Below, one piece after another: positions 24,957 through 33,062 of a DNA stretch of 64,000 nucleotides. Each line of letters opens with the position of its first letter. The first letter of the stretch is position 1. The notes under the pieces were generated by a model, which saw only the letters and a program-made list of their open reading frames with translations, did not search any database and was not told where the DNA came from. The stretch is from NCBI RefSeq assembly GCF_010233585.1, contig NZ_CP045997.1, positions 6,277,001-6,341,000 of the forward strand, written 5' to 3'. The position numbers and the translations under genes were made by a program. The DNA comes from Spirosoma endbachense (GTDB taxonomy: Bacteria; Bacteroidota; Bacteroidia; Cytophagales; Spirosomataceae).

Positions 24957-25982
24957 ATGCTGACAATAGAAAGCCACGTGTCGCTCAAGCCCCATAATAC
25001 ATTCGGGATTGACGTTTCTGCGCGGTATTGGGTTGAAATTAATCACGAAGACGATATTCAGACACTATTACAATTAACTGACTTCGTTGATACACCTAAA
25101 TTGATTCTCGGCGGAGGCAGTAATGTCTTACTCTGCCATGATTTCAACGGATTAGTCGTCAAAATGAATATTCAGGGTATCAACGTCACTGGCGAAGACG
25201 ATGCCCATATTTACCTGAAAGCAGGCGCTGGTGTTACCTGGCATGAGCTGGTTGTGTTTTGTGTTCAGCGAGGCTATGCTGGGCTAGAGAACTTATCCCT
25301 TATTCCGGGTACTGTTGGCGCAGCACCTATGCAGAATATTGGCGCTTACGGAGTCGAGCTGGAGCAAGTATTTGAATCACTAACGGCAATTCATGTCCTC
25401 ACTGGCCAAAAACGCACGTTTAATCATGCAGATTGTGTATTCGGCTATCGGGAAAGTATCTTTAAGAAAGAGCTGAAAGGCCAATACATTATTACGGGCG
25501 TAACGTTTCAACTAGACAAGTACCCTACGTTTCATACACGGTACGGTGCCATTCAGGAAACACTTACCGAAATGGGAGTTTCTGAAGACAAGCTGACAAT
25601 CAAGACCATCAGCGACGCGGTTATCCAGATCCGGCGCAGTAAACTTCCTGACCCCTCCCAAATTGGTAATGCTGGTAGTTTTTTTAAAAATCCAGAAATC
25701 TCGAAGGAGCAATTCGATTCACTCAAACTACGATATCCTACTCTGCCAGGTTATCCGATTGGCGATACACTCGTAAAAGTTCCGGCTGGCTGGCTTATTG
25801 AACAGGCTGGCTGGAAAGGCTATCGTTCAGGCGATGTGGGCGTGCATGCCAAACAGGCTCTGGTCCTGGTGAATTACGGCAACGCAACAGGTAATGAGAT
25901 TCTGGCCCTTGCCAAACAAGTCCAGAAGTCAGTACTGGACTTGTTTGGTATAAAAATTTCACCAGAGGTAAATGTCGTATAG
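24957..25982 (+). CDS. murB: UDP-N-acetylenolpyruvoylglucosamine reductase
   Basis: 341 residues from ATG 24957 (MLTIESHVSLKPHNTFGIDV); longer in-frame starts upstream would add residues that do not fit the family. FAD-binding motifs are clear: TPKLILGGGSNVLLCHDF, ENLSLIPGTVGAAPMQNIGA, YGVELEQVFE, CVFGYRESIFK. The C-terminal domain has NAGSFFKNPEIS (catalytic Ser in the G-S-F motif), PAGWLIEQAGWKG and VHAKQALVLVNYG. This is the E. coli-like type I MurB, which makes UDP-MurNAc for peptidoglycan in the cytoplasm using NADPH. It is convergent with the ROK kinase gene, with a terminator between them. Confidence 0.96.
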   Translation: MLTIESHVSLKPHNTFGIDVSARYWVEINHEDDIQTLLQLTDFVDTPKLILGGGSNVLLCHDFNGLVVKMNIQGINVTGEDDAHIYLKAGAGVTWHELVVFCVQRGYAGLENLSLIPGTVGAAPMQNIGAYGVELEQVFESLTAIHVLTGQKRTFNHADCVFGYRESIFKKELKGQYIITGVTFQLDKYPTFHTRYGAIQETLTEMGVSEDKLTIKTISDAVIQIRRSKLPDPSQIGNAGSFFKNPEISKEQFDSLKLRYPTLPGYPIGDTLVKVPAGWLIEQAGWKGYRSGDVGVHAKQALVLVNYGNATGNEILALAKQVQKSVLDLFGIKISPEVNVV

Positions 25983-25990
25983 ATAATTAC

Positions 25991-26030
25991 AACAGGAACA
26001 AGAAGTGGGACTATACTCATTGTTCCTGTT
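25991..26030. terminator. Bidirectional terminator between murB and the ROK kinase
   Basis: An 11-base-pair perfect stem (AACAGGAACAA with TTGTTCCTGTT) with an 18-base loop, placed between two convergent genes. Confidence 0.65.
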
Positions 26031-26043
26031 AATACAGTCTTTT

Positions 26044-26958
26044 TTATTCAAAACAGAGTGATGCTGCCCCGAGCAACCCGGCATCGTTACCTAACGTTGC
26101 CCGTTTAATAGCCAGCCCGTTTTTATAGTAATCATTGAGCCAGTAATCAAGCGTTTTTTCGACAGCAGGCAGGATATAATCAAAAGAAGCCGACAGGCCA
26201 CCACCGATCAATACCTGTTTAATATCCAGGATCTTGATAAGAGCTGCGAGGCCTTCGCCTAAAATCTCGCCTACTTCTGTCCAAATTTGAAGCGCTAGTT
26301 CATCACCCTCAGCAGCCGCAGCAACCAATCCAGTCGTAGAAATATCACCATCATCGGGTAAATGCGTTTCGCCTTTATATTCTTTCCGGCGTTCGATGGC
26401 CAGATCGAGCAATTCTTTCTTACCAATGTTTCGCTCCAGCACCCGCCCATGACGCGACGGAATATGACCGGGCTCCATGGCATTCCCATCGCCACCCGTA
26501 AAGATTTTCTTATTGATAATTGCCGCTCCGCCAACACCCGTACCGAGCGTGATGAAAATGTAATTTTCCGTTATTTTTTCTTCTGCGAAGTAATACTCCC
26601 CCAAAGCAGCGGCATTCGCATCGTTTTCCAGGAAAAACTGAACGCCCGCAAACCGTTTGGATAGCATTTCGACGAGTGGAACGCCATTGATTTCGGGGAT
26701 GGCCGTAATTTCAAGAGGCACCGTTCGATCCCGACTAAGCATGCCCGGCAGGCCGATACCAACCTGCTTGACATCTTTGTTGGAAAATAATTGCAGTGCA
26801 ACTGCATCGCCAAACCGCTCAACGAAGTGGCCAGACTGCCGCCAGCTAATGGTATCGTGGCTGTAGAAATTGGAGATTTTGCCGGTGTTGGCATCAACAA
26901 TACCCATTTTGACGTTCGTTCCGCCGACGTCAATACCCAAATATTCAACAGAAGACAT
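26044..26958 (-). CDS. ROK-family sugar kinase (glucokinase-like), zinc motif missing
   Basis: 304 residues. The ATP-binding start YLGIDVGGTNVKMGIVDANT, then VKQVGIGLPGMLSRDRTVPL, the catalytic FFLENDANAAALGEYYF (Asp in END) and ITLGTGVGGAAIINKKIFTG are typical ROK. After EPGHIPSRHG the family normally has the zinc-binding Cys cluster CxCGxxGCxE; here the sequence reads RVLERNIGKKELLDLAIERR with no cysteines. The residual GH histidine is kept. The enzyme probably phosphorylates a hexose, but the missing structural zinc makes the substrate assignment less sure. Confidence 0.88.
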   Translation of the reverse strand: MSSVEYLGIDVGGTNVKMGIVDANTGKISNFYSHDTISWRQSGHFVERFGDAVALQLFSNKDVKQVGIGLPGMLSRDRTVPLEITAIPEINGVPLVEMLSKRFAGVQFFLENDANAAALGEYYFAEEKITENYIFITLGTGVGGAAIINKKIFTGGDGNAMEPGHIPSRHGRVLERNIGKKELLDLAIERRKEYKGETHLPDDGDISTTGLVAAAAEGDELALQIWTEVGEILGEGLAALIKILDIKQVLIGGGLSASFDYILPAVEKTLDYWLNDYYKNGLAIKRATLGNDAGLLGAASLCFE

Positions 26959-27112
26959 TCGTAACAGTAATCGGTTAACAGTGAACAGTTATGTTTAGGA
27001 TGGATGAAGTGGGCCGCAAGATACAAAAAAGTCGTTACGGGGCCGCCCACCCAGTCAACACTCCTTCATTAGCAACGGATTTATTCTAATTAGCAGCCTT
27101 AAGAACCGCTTA

Positions 27113-27787
27113 CTAAATATCACCGAGCTGCGGGCGAATAAGAATTTCTTCGACTACCGCACTCTTTGATAATGAATAAGCAGCCCAAACGCTATTGGCG
27201 ACATCGTCCGGCTTCATGAAGCGATCCTCCGGCAGGTCGGTTCCTTCCCAACTTGCGGTGAATGTTGCGCCGGGTAAAATAGCAGTGACCTTAACCCCGT
27301 GAGGTTTCAATTCTTCCCGCAAAACACGACTCATACCCAATAAAGCGAATTTAGAGATGCAATATGAACCGCCGTTGGTATAGGCCGTAATGCTGGCGGT
27401 TGAGCACATCATAAAAATGTGCCCCTGACGCCGGGATACCATATTGCCAACCAGGCCACGTGTAAGATGGTAGGCGCTACCAACATTTGTATTCATCAGT
27501 TGTTCAAACGTACCCTCGGCTTCGTCCTGAATCTGCCCCGGCAGGAACAATCCTGTGTTGTTGACTAACACGTCGACGGGGCGGTTGAGGGAATGAATAT
27601 ACTCCAGCAGGGCATTGACACCCGTGCGGTTTGACAGATCAGCCGTAAAAGGCAGTAAACCTGGACCGTGTAGACCGTTAATTGACCGGGCGCAAACAAC
27701 GGCATCGAACCCTTCGCCAACAAATCGATCGACAATAGCGCGGCCTATACCTTTAGACCCTCCCGTTACAACAATCAGTGGATTCAT
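27113..27787 (-). CDS. Short-chain dehydrogenase/reductase (SDR)
   Basis: 224 residues from ATG 27787 (MNPLIVVTGGSKGIGRAIVD). The classical NAD(P) motif TGGSKGIG, DVLVNNTGLFLPG (NNxG) and the active-site serine with YCISKFALLGMSRVLREELK (Y..xK) are present, and ILPGATFTASW follows. It is a soluble oxidoreductase of unknown substrate. It is divergent from the MlaE gene; the 165-base gap contains the MlaE promoter. Confidence 0.92.
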   Translation of the reverse strand: MNPLIVVTGGSKGIGRAIVDRFVGEGFDAVVCARSINGLHGPGLLPFTADLSNRTGVNALLEYIHSLNRPVDVLVNNTGLFLPGQIQDEAEGTFEQLMNTNVGSAYHLTRGLVGNMVSRRQGHIFMMCSTASITAYTNGGSYCISKFALLGMSRVLREELKPHGVKVTAILPGATFTASWEGTDLPEDRFMKPDDVANSVWAAYSLSKSAVVEEILIRPQLGDI

Positions 27788-27878
27788 AAAAACAGACAAA
27801 ACTCTTTAATTATAACCCGTATCGATGTATAAACCCTGTTGGTTTAGGATACGGCGCAAGTTACGTTAGAAACCATTC

Positions 27879-27886
27879 TATCTTTG
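27879..27886 (+). promoter_or_regulatory. -7 box (TATCTTTG) of the mlaE-mlaF operon
   Basis: TATCTTTG fits the Bacteroidota TAnnTTTG -7 box and lies 67 bases before the chosen ATG (27953). TTACGTTAG about 17 bases upstream may be a weak -33 element. Confidence 0.5.
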
Positions 27887-27952
27887 CCGGGGTTCTCTCG
27901 ATGTTGTCGCATCCGGTAGTTGGAGCGGCTGGTTGCTTCGCATCTTGCATTT

Positions 27953-28684
27953 ATGTCACGGTTAGGTCAATATTTCATTTTTCTGGGTTCACTCTTCCGT
28001 AATCGGGAGAAAATGCGGGTTTATCTGGGGCTTATTCTGAACGAGTGTACGTCGATTGGCGTCGGTTCTGTTTTTATTGTGGCGCTTGTGAACTCGTTCA
28101 TTGGAGCCGTTACCTGCGTTCAAACGGCGTATAACCTCACCAACCCCTTTGTGCCGCACAACATCATTGCACTCATTGTACGAGATAGTACGATTTTGGA
28201 ACTGGCACCGACATTGACCTGCATTGTGCTGGCCGGTAAGGTTGGTTCTAATATAGCCAGTGAATTGGGCACAATGCGCATAACGGAGCAGATCGATGCT
28301 TTAGAGGTAATGGGTATCAATTCAAGCTCTTATCTGGTACTCCCCAAAGTAATTGCCTCCATACTCATGATTCCGTTGCTGGTCATCATGGCCGGATTCC
28401 TGTCGATTCTGGGAGGTTATATTGCCGGGGTTCTGGCTGGCGTTATTTCTCCCGAAGAATACGTATCCGGATTACGTCTTGAGTATAAGCCATTTGGTGT
28501 TACGTTCGCCCTGATCAAGACCGTCGTATTTGCGTTTCTGGTATCGACAATCTCGGCTTTTCAGGGGTATAATGTACAAGGTGGAGCACTGGAAGTAGGC
28601 GCTGCCTCTACAGCCGCTGTAACCAACAGTTGTATTGCGATTGTAGCAGCTGATTTTATTCTGACACAGGTATTGTTGACCTAA
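27953..28684 (+). CDS. mlaE: MlaE-family lipid ABC transporter permease
   Basis: 243 residues from ATG 27953 (MSRLGQYFIFLG). Five or six membrane segments and the family core are visible: LNECTSIGVGSVFIVALVNS, DSTILELAPTLTCIVLAGKV, GSNIASELGTMRITEQIDAL, EVMGINSSSYLVLPKVIA (the coupling-helix region). MlaE/YrbE permeases move phospholipids between the inner and outer membranes with an MlaF ATPase and usually an MCE (MlaD) protein. MlaF follows on the same strand; no mlaD-type gene is present here. Confidence 0.92.
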   Translation: MSRLGQYFIFLGSLFRNREKMRVYLGLILNECTSIGVGSVFIVALVNSFIGAVTCVQTAYNLTNPFVPHNIIALIVRDSTILELAPTLTCIVLAGKVGSNIASELGTMRITEQIDALEVMGINSSSYLVLPKVIASILMIPLLVIMAGFLSILGGYIAGVLAGVISPEEYVSGLRLEYKPFGVTFALIKTVVFAFLVSTISAFQGYNVQGGALEVGAASTAAVTNSCIAIVAADFILTQVLLT

Positions 28685-28689
28685 TTAGC

Positions 28690-28747
28690 GAAAGCGTCAA
28701 TGCGTATCGCAATAGATCGTTGCGGTCGTTTATTCATTGACGCTTTC
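28690..28747 (+). repeat. 13-base-pair perfect inverted repeat between mlaE and mlaF
   Basis: GAAAGCGTCAATG (28690-28702) and CATTGACGCTTTC (28735-28747) are exact complements 32 bases apart. It begins five bases after the mlaE stop and ends 11 bases before the mlaF start, so the mRNA would fold there and hide little or none of the mlaF ribosome site. Confidence 0.75.
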
Positions 28748-28758
28748 ACTCATTGCCC

Positions 28759-29505
28759 ATGATTGAAATCAAAGATATATCGAAGACCTTTGGCGACCGG
28801 CAGGTGTTGGCAGGTATTAGTGGCTCGTTTAAACCGGGTGACACTAGCTTAATTATTGGTGGTAGCGGTACTGGCAAAAGTGTTTTGCTAAAGTGTATGA
28901 TTGGGCTGATCAAGCCTGATTCGGGGGAGGTTCTTTACGACGGACGCAACTTTCTGACTGGCGACCTGGAAGAACAAAAGACGATCCGGCGAGAAATGGG
29001 TGTATTATTCCAGGGCTCGGCCCTCTTCGACTCCAAGACTGTACTTGAAAATGTTCGCTTTCCCCTCGATATGCTCACGGAACAGTCGGAAGACGAAAAA
29101 ATAAATCGGGCGAAGGAGTGTCTACGGCGCGTAGGTCTGGAGGGTGCAGGCGATCGAATGCCTTCAGAAATCAGTGGTGGTATGAAAAAACGGGTCGGTA
29201 TTGCCCGCGCCATTGTTCTTAATCCTAAATATCTGTTCTGCGACGAACCCAATTCAGGTCTTGATCCGCTCACATCCATCAAGATCGACCAACTCATTTC
29301 AGAAATCACGGATGAGTATAAGATCACGACCGTCGTCATTACCCACGACATGAACTCGATGATGGAAATTGGCGAAAAGATTATGTTCCTCTATAAAGGC
29401 AAAAAACTTTGGGAAGGAAATAGTAATACAATAACTCAGTCTGACGTAGCGGAACTGAATGAGTTCATTTATGCCAATAAGTTGCTGCGTGAAATGGAAA
29501 AGTAA
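28759..29505 (+). CDS. mlaF: MlaF-family ABC transporter ATP-binding protein
   Basis: 248 residues from ATG 28759 (MIEIKDISKTFGDRQVL). Walker A is GGSGTGKSVLLKCMIG, the Q-loop lies in MGVLFQGSALFDSKTVLENV, the signature is EISGGMKKRVGIARAIVLNP, Walker B is YLFCDEPNSGLDPLTS and the H-loop is VVITHDMNSMM. The Mla-type signature SGGM.KR and the GLDP wording are typical of the retrograde lipid system. A CCCAAAG/CTTTGGG hairpin at 29535-29577 probably ends the operon. Confidence 0.93.
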   Translation: MIEIKDISKTFGDRQVLAGISGSFKPGDTSLIIGGSGTGKSVLLKCMIGLIKPDSGEVLYDGRNFLTGDLEEQKTIRREMGVLFQGSALFDSKTVLENVRFPLDMLTEQSEDEKINRAKECLRRVGLEGAGDRMPSEISGGMKKRVGIARAIVLNPKYLFCDEPNSGLDPLTSIKIDQLISEITDEYKITTVVITHDMNSMMEIGEKIMFLYKGKKLWEGNSNTITQSDVAELNEFIYANKLLREMEK

Positions 29506-29672
29506 GTGCTGTACTTATACGGCTCTCAAACGTTCCCAAAGCGAGCTTATACAGAAAAGTAATTAAACGCCTTTGGGAGCCCACTCTACGACTTTGTGAA
29601 ACTGAGAATATAGTTGGGATAATAGACAGCAACCTGGATTATCGCTAAAGCTTGATTTATACGGGCAAACCA

Positions 29673-31427
29673 ATGAAATACTTTTTATTCAGCCTATTCC
29701 TACTCGGAACGATAGCCGCCAATAGCCAATCCAGTAATTCTGACAGCATACTATTACCCAAACAACCGGTTTTAATTCTGGGTGGCAATTTAATTGATGT
29801 CGAAACGGGCAATGTGCGTGAAAATAGTAGCCTGCTGATCGAGAATGGACTAATCAAAAAGATTGGTAAGAATCTAAAAGTACCCGACAATACGACGGTC
29901 ATTGATGCCAAAGGCAAATGGCTGCTGCCGGGTCTGATCGATAGCCACATCCACCTGTTTCAGTCGGGGAGCATTTATACCCGGCCCGATGGCATTAATC
30001 TGGCCAAATACCGCCCTTACGAAACCGAACGACAATGGCTCCGCGACAATATGGGCGATCTGCTACGTCGATATCTGGCATGTGGAATCACAACCGTGAT
30101 CGACATTGGTGGGCCGCTTTACCAGTTTCCTTATCGCGATCGTTTCAACAAACTCTACACCAGCCCACAGATTTTGATGACCGGGCCGCTCGTTTCAACC
30201 TACCAGCCGGAAGCCTTTAAAGTCGATGATTCGCCTATTATCAAAGCCAATACCCCCGAAGAAGCCCGCGAGTTAGTACGTCGGCAACTGGCCTATAAGC
30301 CTGACTTTATCAAGGTTTGGTTCATAATCCGGGGAATGGGAAAGCCAGGCGAAGAGATGATCCCAATTGTGCAGGCTGCGATTGACGAAACGCATAAAAA
30401 CGGCCTCAAGCTGGCTATTCATACGCAGGAGTTGCTGGCGGCTAAACTAGGGGTGAAATACGGTGCCGACTTTCTGGTTCATAGTCCTGAAGACGGTATT
30501 ATTGACGATGAACTGATCGATCTGATGCGAAAAAATAAGGTAAGTTACGGTCCAACCATGATTGTAAACCGGGGTATCACAGGTTTCTTCAGCGACGATC
30601 GGAAGCTAACTCCTTATGAATTTGCGAATGCCAATCCATACGTTCTGGGAACCCTTTTTGATTTCAAACATTTACCTGAGCCGGAAATCCGCAAACGATA
30701 TACCAGCTTACTGGCCAGCCCGGAATTTCAGGCACGTTCGATCAAAAGGGATTCTATTAAGCGGGTTAACTTAAAAAAAGTCTGGAATGCAGGCATCAAT
30801 GTTGTGGCCGGAACAGATGCCGGTAATCCCGGTACGTTTCATGGCACGTCATTCCTGGATGAATTGAAAGCAATGCAGGGGGCTGGTCTTTCAACCGCTG
30901 ATGTATTGAAATCAGCGACAATCAATGGAGCGAAGATTTTCGGCAAAGAAGCCCAGATCGGTAGTCTGGCAGAGGGTAAACTGGCCAATGTGCTGATACT
31001 GAAACAGAATCCGCTGGAAAATATTGATGCGCTGACAAGTCTGGAAACGATTGTAAACCGGGGGTTCATAACAACACCGGAAAAAATCCGGCCAGACTCG
31101 CCCGAAAATCTCGCCCAGAAACAACTTAACGCCTATAACGCCCGCAACATCGACGCCTTTCTGGAGCCCTATGCAGACGATGTAGAGGTTTATACCTTCC
31201 CGGATAAGCTATTGTATAAAGGCAAAGAAGCCATGCGCAAGCAATACAGCGGCATGTTTGAGAAGACCAGGAACCTGCATTGTGAACTCGTTAACCGGAT
31301 TGTGGTTGGCAGTACGGTGATTGACCACGAAAGCGTTACGTTCGCTGCTGACAAAGAGCCCGTAAAAGCCGTGGCGATTTATAAGGTCGAAGCAGGAAAG
31401 ATTGCGAAAGTTTATTTCACAAGATAA
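29673..31427 (+). CDS. Secreted amidohydrolase with C-terminal SnoaL/NTF2 domain
   Basis: About 584 residues from ATG 29673 (MKYFLFSLFLLGTIAANSQS, a signal peptide). The amidohydrolase TIM barrel carries KWLLPGLIDSHIHLFQSG (HxH metal motif), DFIKVWFIIRG, LKLAIHTQELLAAKLGVKYG (His), DFLVHSPEDG (His) and VVAGTDAGNPG (Asp). It ends with GSLAEGKLANVLILKQNPLE. After about residue 480 a second domain (NAYNARNIDAFLEPYADDVE, LYKGKEAMRKQYSGMFEK, VIDHESVTF) is an NTF2-like cone fold. The substrate is unknown; imidazolonepropionase-like/prolidase-type relatives are secreted in Bacteroidota. It stands alone. Confidence 0.9.
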   Translation: MKYFLFSLFLLGTIAANSQSSNSDSILLPKQPVLILGGNLIDVETGNVRENSSLLIENGLIKKIGKNLKVPDNTTVIDAKGKWLLPGLIDSHIHLFQSGSIYTRPDGINLAKYRPYETERQWLRDNMGDLLRRYLACGITTVIDIGGPLYQFPYRDRFNKLYTSPQILMTGPLVSTYQPEAFKVDDSPIIKANTPEEARELVRRQLAYKPDFIKVWFIIRGMGKPGEEMIPIVQAAIDETHKNGLKLAIHTQELLAAKLGVKYGADFLVHSPEDGIIDDELIDLMRKNKVSYGPTMIVNRGITGFFSDDRKLTPYEFANANPYVLGTLFDFKHLPEPEIRKRYTSLLASPEFQARSIKRDSIKRVNLKKVWNAGINVVAGTDAGNPGTFHGTSFLDELKAMQGAGLSTADVLKSATINGAKIFGKEAQIGSLAEGKLANVLILKQNPLENIDALTSLETIVNRGFITTPEKIRPDSPENLAQKQLNAYNARNIDAFLEPYADDVEVYTFPDKLLYKGKEAMRKQYSGMFEKTRNLHCELVNRIVVGSTVIDHESVTFAADKEPVKAVAIYKVEAGKIAKVYFTR

Positions 31428-31433
31428 ACACCT

Positions 31434-31463
31434 ACTCTTCAGATAGTTAGTTATTCGAAGAGT
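31434..31463. terminator. Weak terminator-like hairpin between convergent genes
   Basis: ACTCTTC (31434-31440) pairs with GAAGAGT (31457-31463) between the convergent amidohydrolase and nadC genes. Confidence 0.45.
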
Positions 31464-31478
31464 CGTAGCAAATCCTTA

Positions 31479-32312
31479 TCAATACGCTTTCAGACTCAAA
31501 TCCAGGCTTTTTACCTGATGCGTCAGCGCTCCGGACGAGATAAAATCAACACCGGTTTCAGCGTACGCACGCAGGTTCGTTTCATCAATGCCTCCCGAGG
31601 CTTCGGTGATAAACCGGCCATTGATAAGCCTTACCATGTCGCGGATACCATCCGGCTCGAAGTTGTCTAATAGAATGATATCTACCTGTCCGACCCGTAA
31701 CACTTCCTCCACCTCAGCCTGATTGCGGGTTTCGATCTCGATTCGCAGTGTCCGGTCGGTTTCTTTCAGATAAGAAACGGCTTTCGTAATGGCCGCTTCA
31801 ATACCCCCGGCGTAGTCAACGTGATTATCCTTGATCAGGATCATATCATACAAACCAAACCGATGATTCACAGCCCCACCAATTTTAGTTGCCATTTTTT
31901 CGCAGATACGAAAATTGGGCGTGGTTTTGCGGGTATCCAGCAACTTTGCCCGCGTTCCTTCGAGCAAATCGACTAGCTGACGTGTGTGCGTAGCAATGCC
32001 GCTCATACGCTGCATGCAGTTCAGCACTAACCGTTCGGCAGTCAGGATATTGCGGGCATTCCCGCTCACCGTCAAAACAATATCACCGGGTTTGATACTG
32101 GCTCCATCCTGCATCAGAACATCTACCTGAAAGGACGGATCGACTTCGGCGAAAATGGCCTGTGCTACTTCCACCCCTGCCAGAATACCCGCTTCTTTAA
32201 CCAATAGCCGGGCGCGTTTCTGCGCATCAGCCGGAATTGTGGATAATGATGTATGGTCGCCATCGCCGACGTCTTCGGCGAGAGCCAGCTGGATAAATTC
32301 GTGCAAATTCAT
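31479..32312 (-). CDS. nadC: Nicotinate-nucleotide pyrophosphorylase (carboxylating)
   Basis: 277 residues, full length. Motifs: LAEDVGDGDHTSLSTIPADA, ERLVLNCMQRMSGIATHTRQ, LLDTRKTTPNFRICEKMATK, GGAVNHRFGLYDMILIKDNH, IEIETRNQAEVEEVLRVGQ, DIILLDNFEPDGIRDMV, TEASGGIDETNLRAYAETGV, FISSGALTH. The enzyme makes nicotinate mononucleotide from quinolinate and PRPP in de novo NAD synthesis. No nadA or nadB is adjacent. It is convergent with the amidohydrolase. Confidence 0.96.
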   Translation of the reverse strand: MNLHEFIQLALAEDVGDGDHTSLSTIPADAQKRARLLVKEAGILAGVEVAQAIFAEVDPSFQVDVLMQDGASIKPGDIVLTVSGNARNILTAERLVLNCMQRMSGIATHTRQLVDLLEGTRAKLLDTRKTTPNFRICEKMATKIGGAVNHRFGLYDMILIKDNHVDYAGGIEAAITKAVSYLKETDRTLRIEIETRNQAEVEEVLRVGQVDIILLDNFEPDGIRDMVRLINGRFITEASGGIDETNLRAYAETGVDFISSGALTHQVKSLDLSLKAY

Positions 32313-32522
32313 GGGCGCAAGGTAACAAGATTATTTTTTCATCAGGATCGAAACCATGTCTTTTTCGCTGATTCCTGCGTGATGGTTTGCCTTTATGGGC
32401 CTTGAGTCATTACTTATTTTGCCTTCACGTAGCTTCTATTCCTGGAAATACGGTTAATCCTGTCTAAACCACTTGCATAGTTCCGTAAATGGTACGAAAT
32501 TTGTCATCCGCTAAGGAAATTT

Positions 32523-32909
32523 ATGAAGCAACCACGCGTCATACAACGTCTTTCGAGTCTTCTACTGGCTTCATTACTGCTATTCACGGCAGTTTGGGGA
32601 CGTGGTGGGTTAGTCAATCACCAGACGTTAGCGACAACGAAAGCGGTTGCTCAAGCAAGCAAAGCGGGCAAAACGACTGATTCTCACTCGTCGGATGTCC
32701 AACTGAGCGCGGCCCAATTCGAAGCGGTCGTTACCCCAGCCATTACTTTAGATGGAGGCAGCCAGACTGCGTTTCTGCTTCCGGCTCCGACGCTCGTGAT
32801 TTTATTGCTGTTGAGCGTTCCCCTGCTCCGGCATTTTACACTACCGCATTTCTATTTTTCTTACTTCAAATTCGTCTTTGGGCATCATATTGCCACAAAT
32901 GCGCCCTAA
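32523..32909 (+). CDS. Small exported/membrane protein of unknown function
   Basis: 128 residues from ATG 32523. A signal-like N-terminus (RLSSLLLASLLLFTAVWGRG), a polar middle part and one strong hydrophobic segment (FLLPAPTLVILLLLSVPLLR) precede a short aromatic, basic tail (FTLPHFYFSYFKFVFGHH). The pattern is a small inner-membrane or periplasmic protein. No family was recognised. It lies upstream of secDF with about 150 bases between, so a link to secretion is only positional. Confidence 0.55.
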   Translation: MKQPRVIQRLSSLLLASLLLFTAVWGRGGLVNHQTLATTKAVAQASKAGKTTDSHSSDVQLSAAQFEAVVTPAITLDGGSQTAFLLPAPTLVILLLLSVPLLRHFTLPHFYFSYFKFVFGHHIATNAP

Positions 32910-33062
32910 CGTACGTGCGGGCAGGTGTTTTTCCCCGACTGATCGTTCAGTTTTAGCTCGCACGTCTCTACTGTGTTTACTGGATTTCGTACCAGATAAC
33001 ATATTCTTTTTCATCTATCAGTACCACTTATCCTAATCACGGACACTAATCCGTGGAAATCA

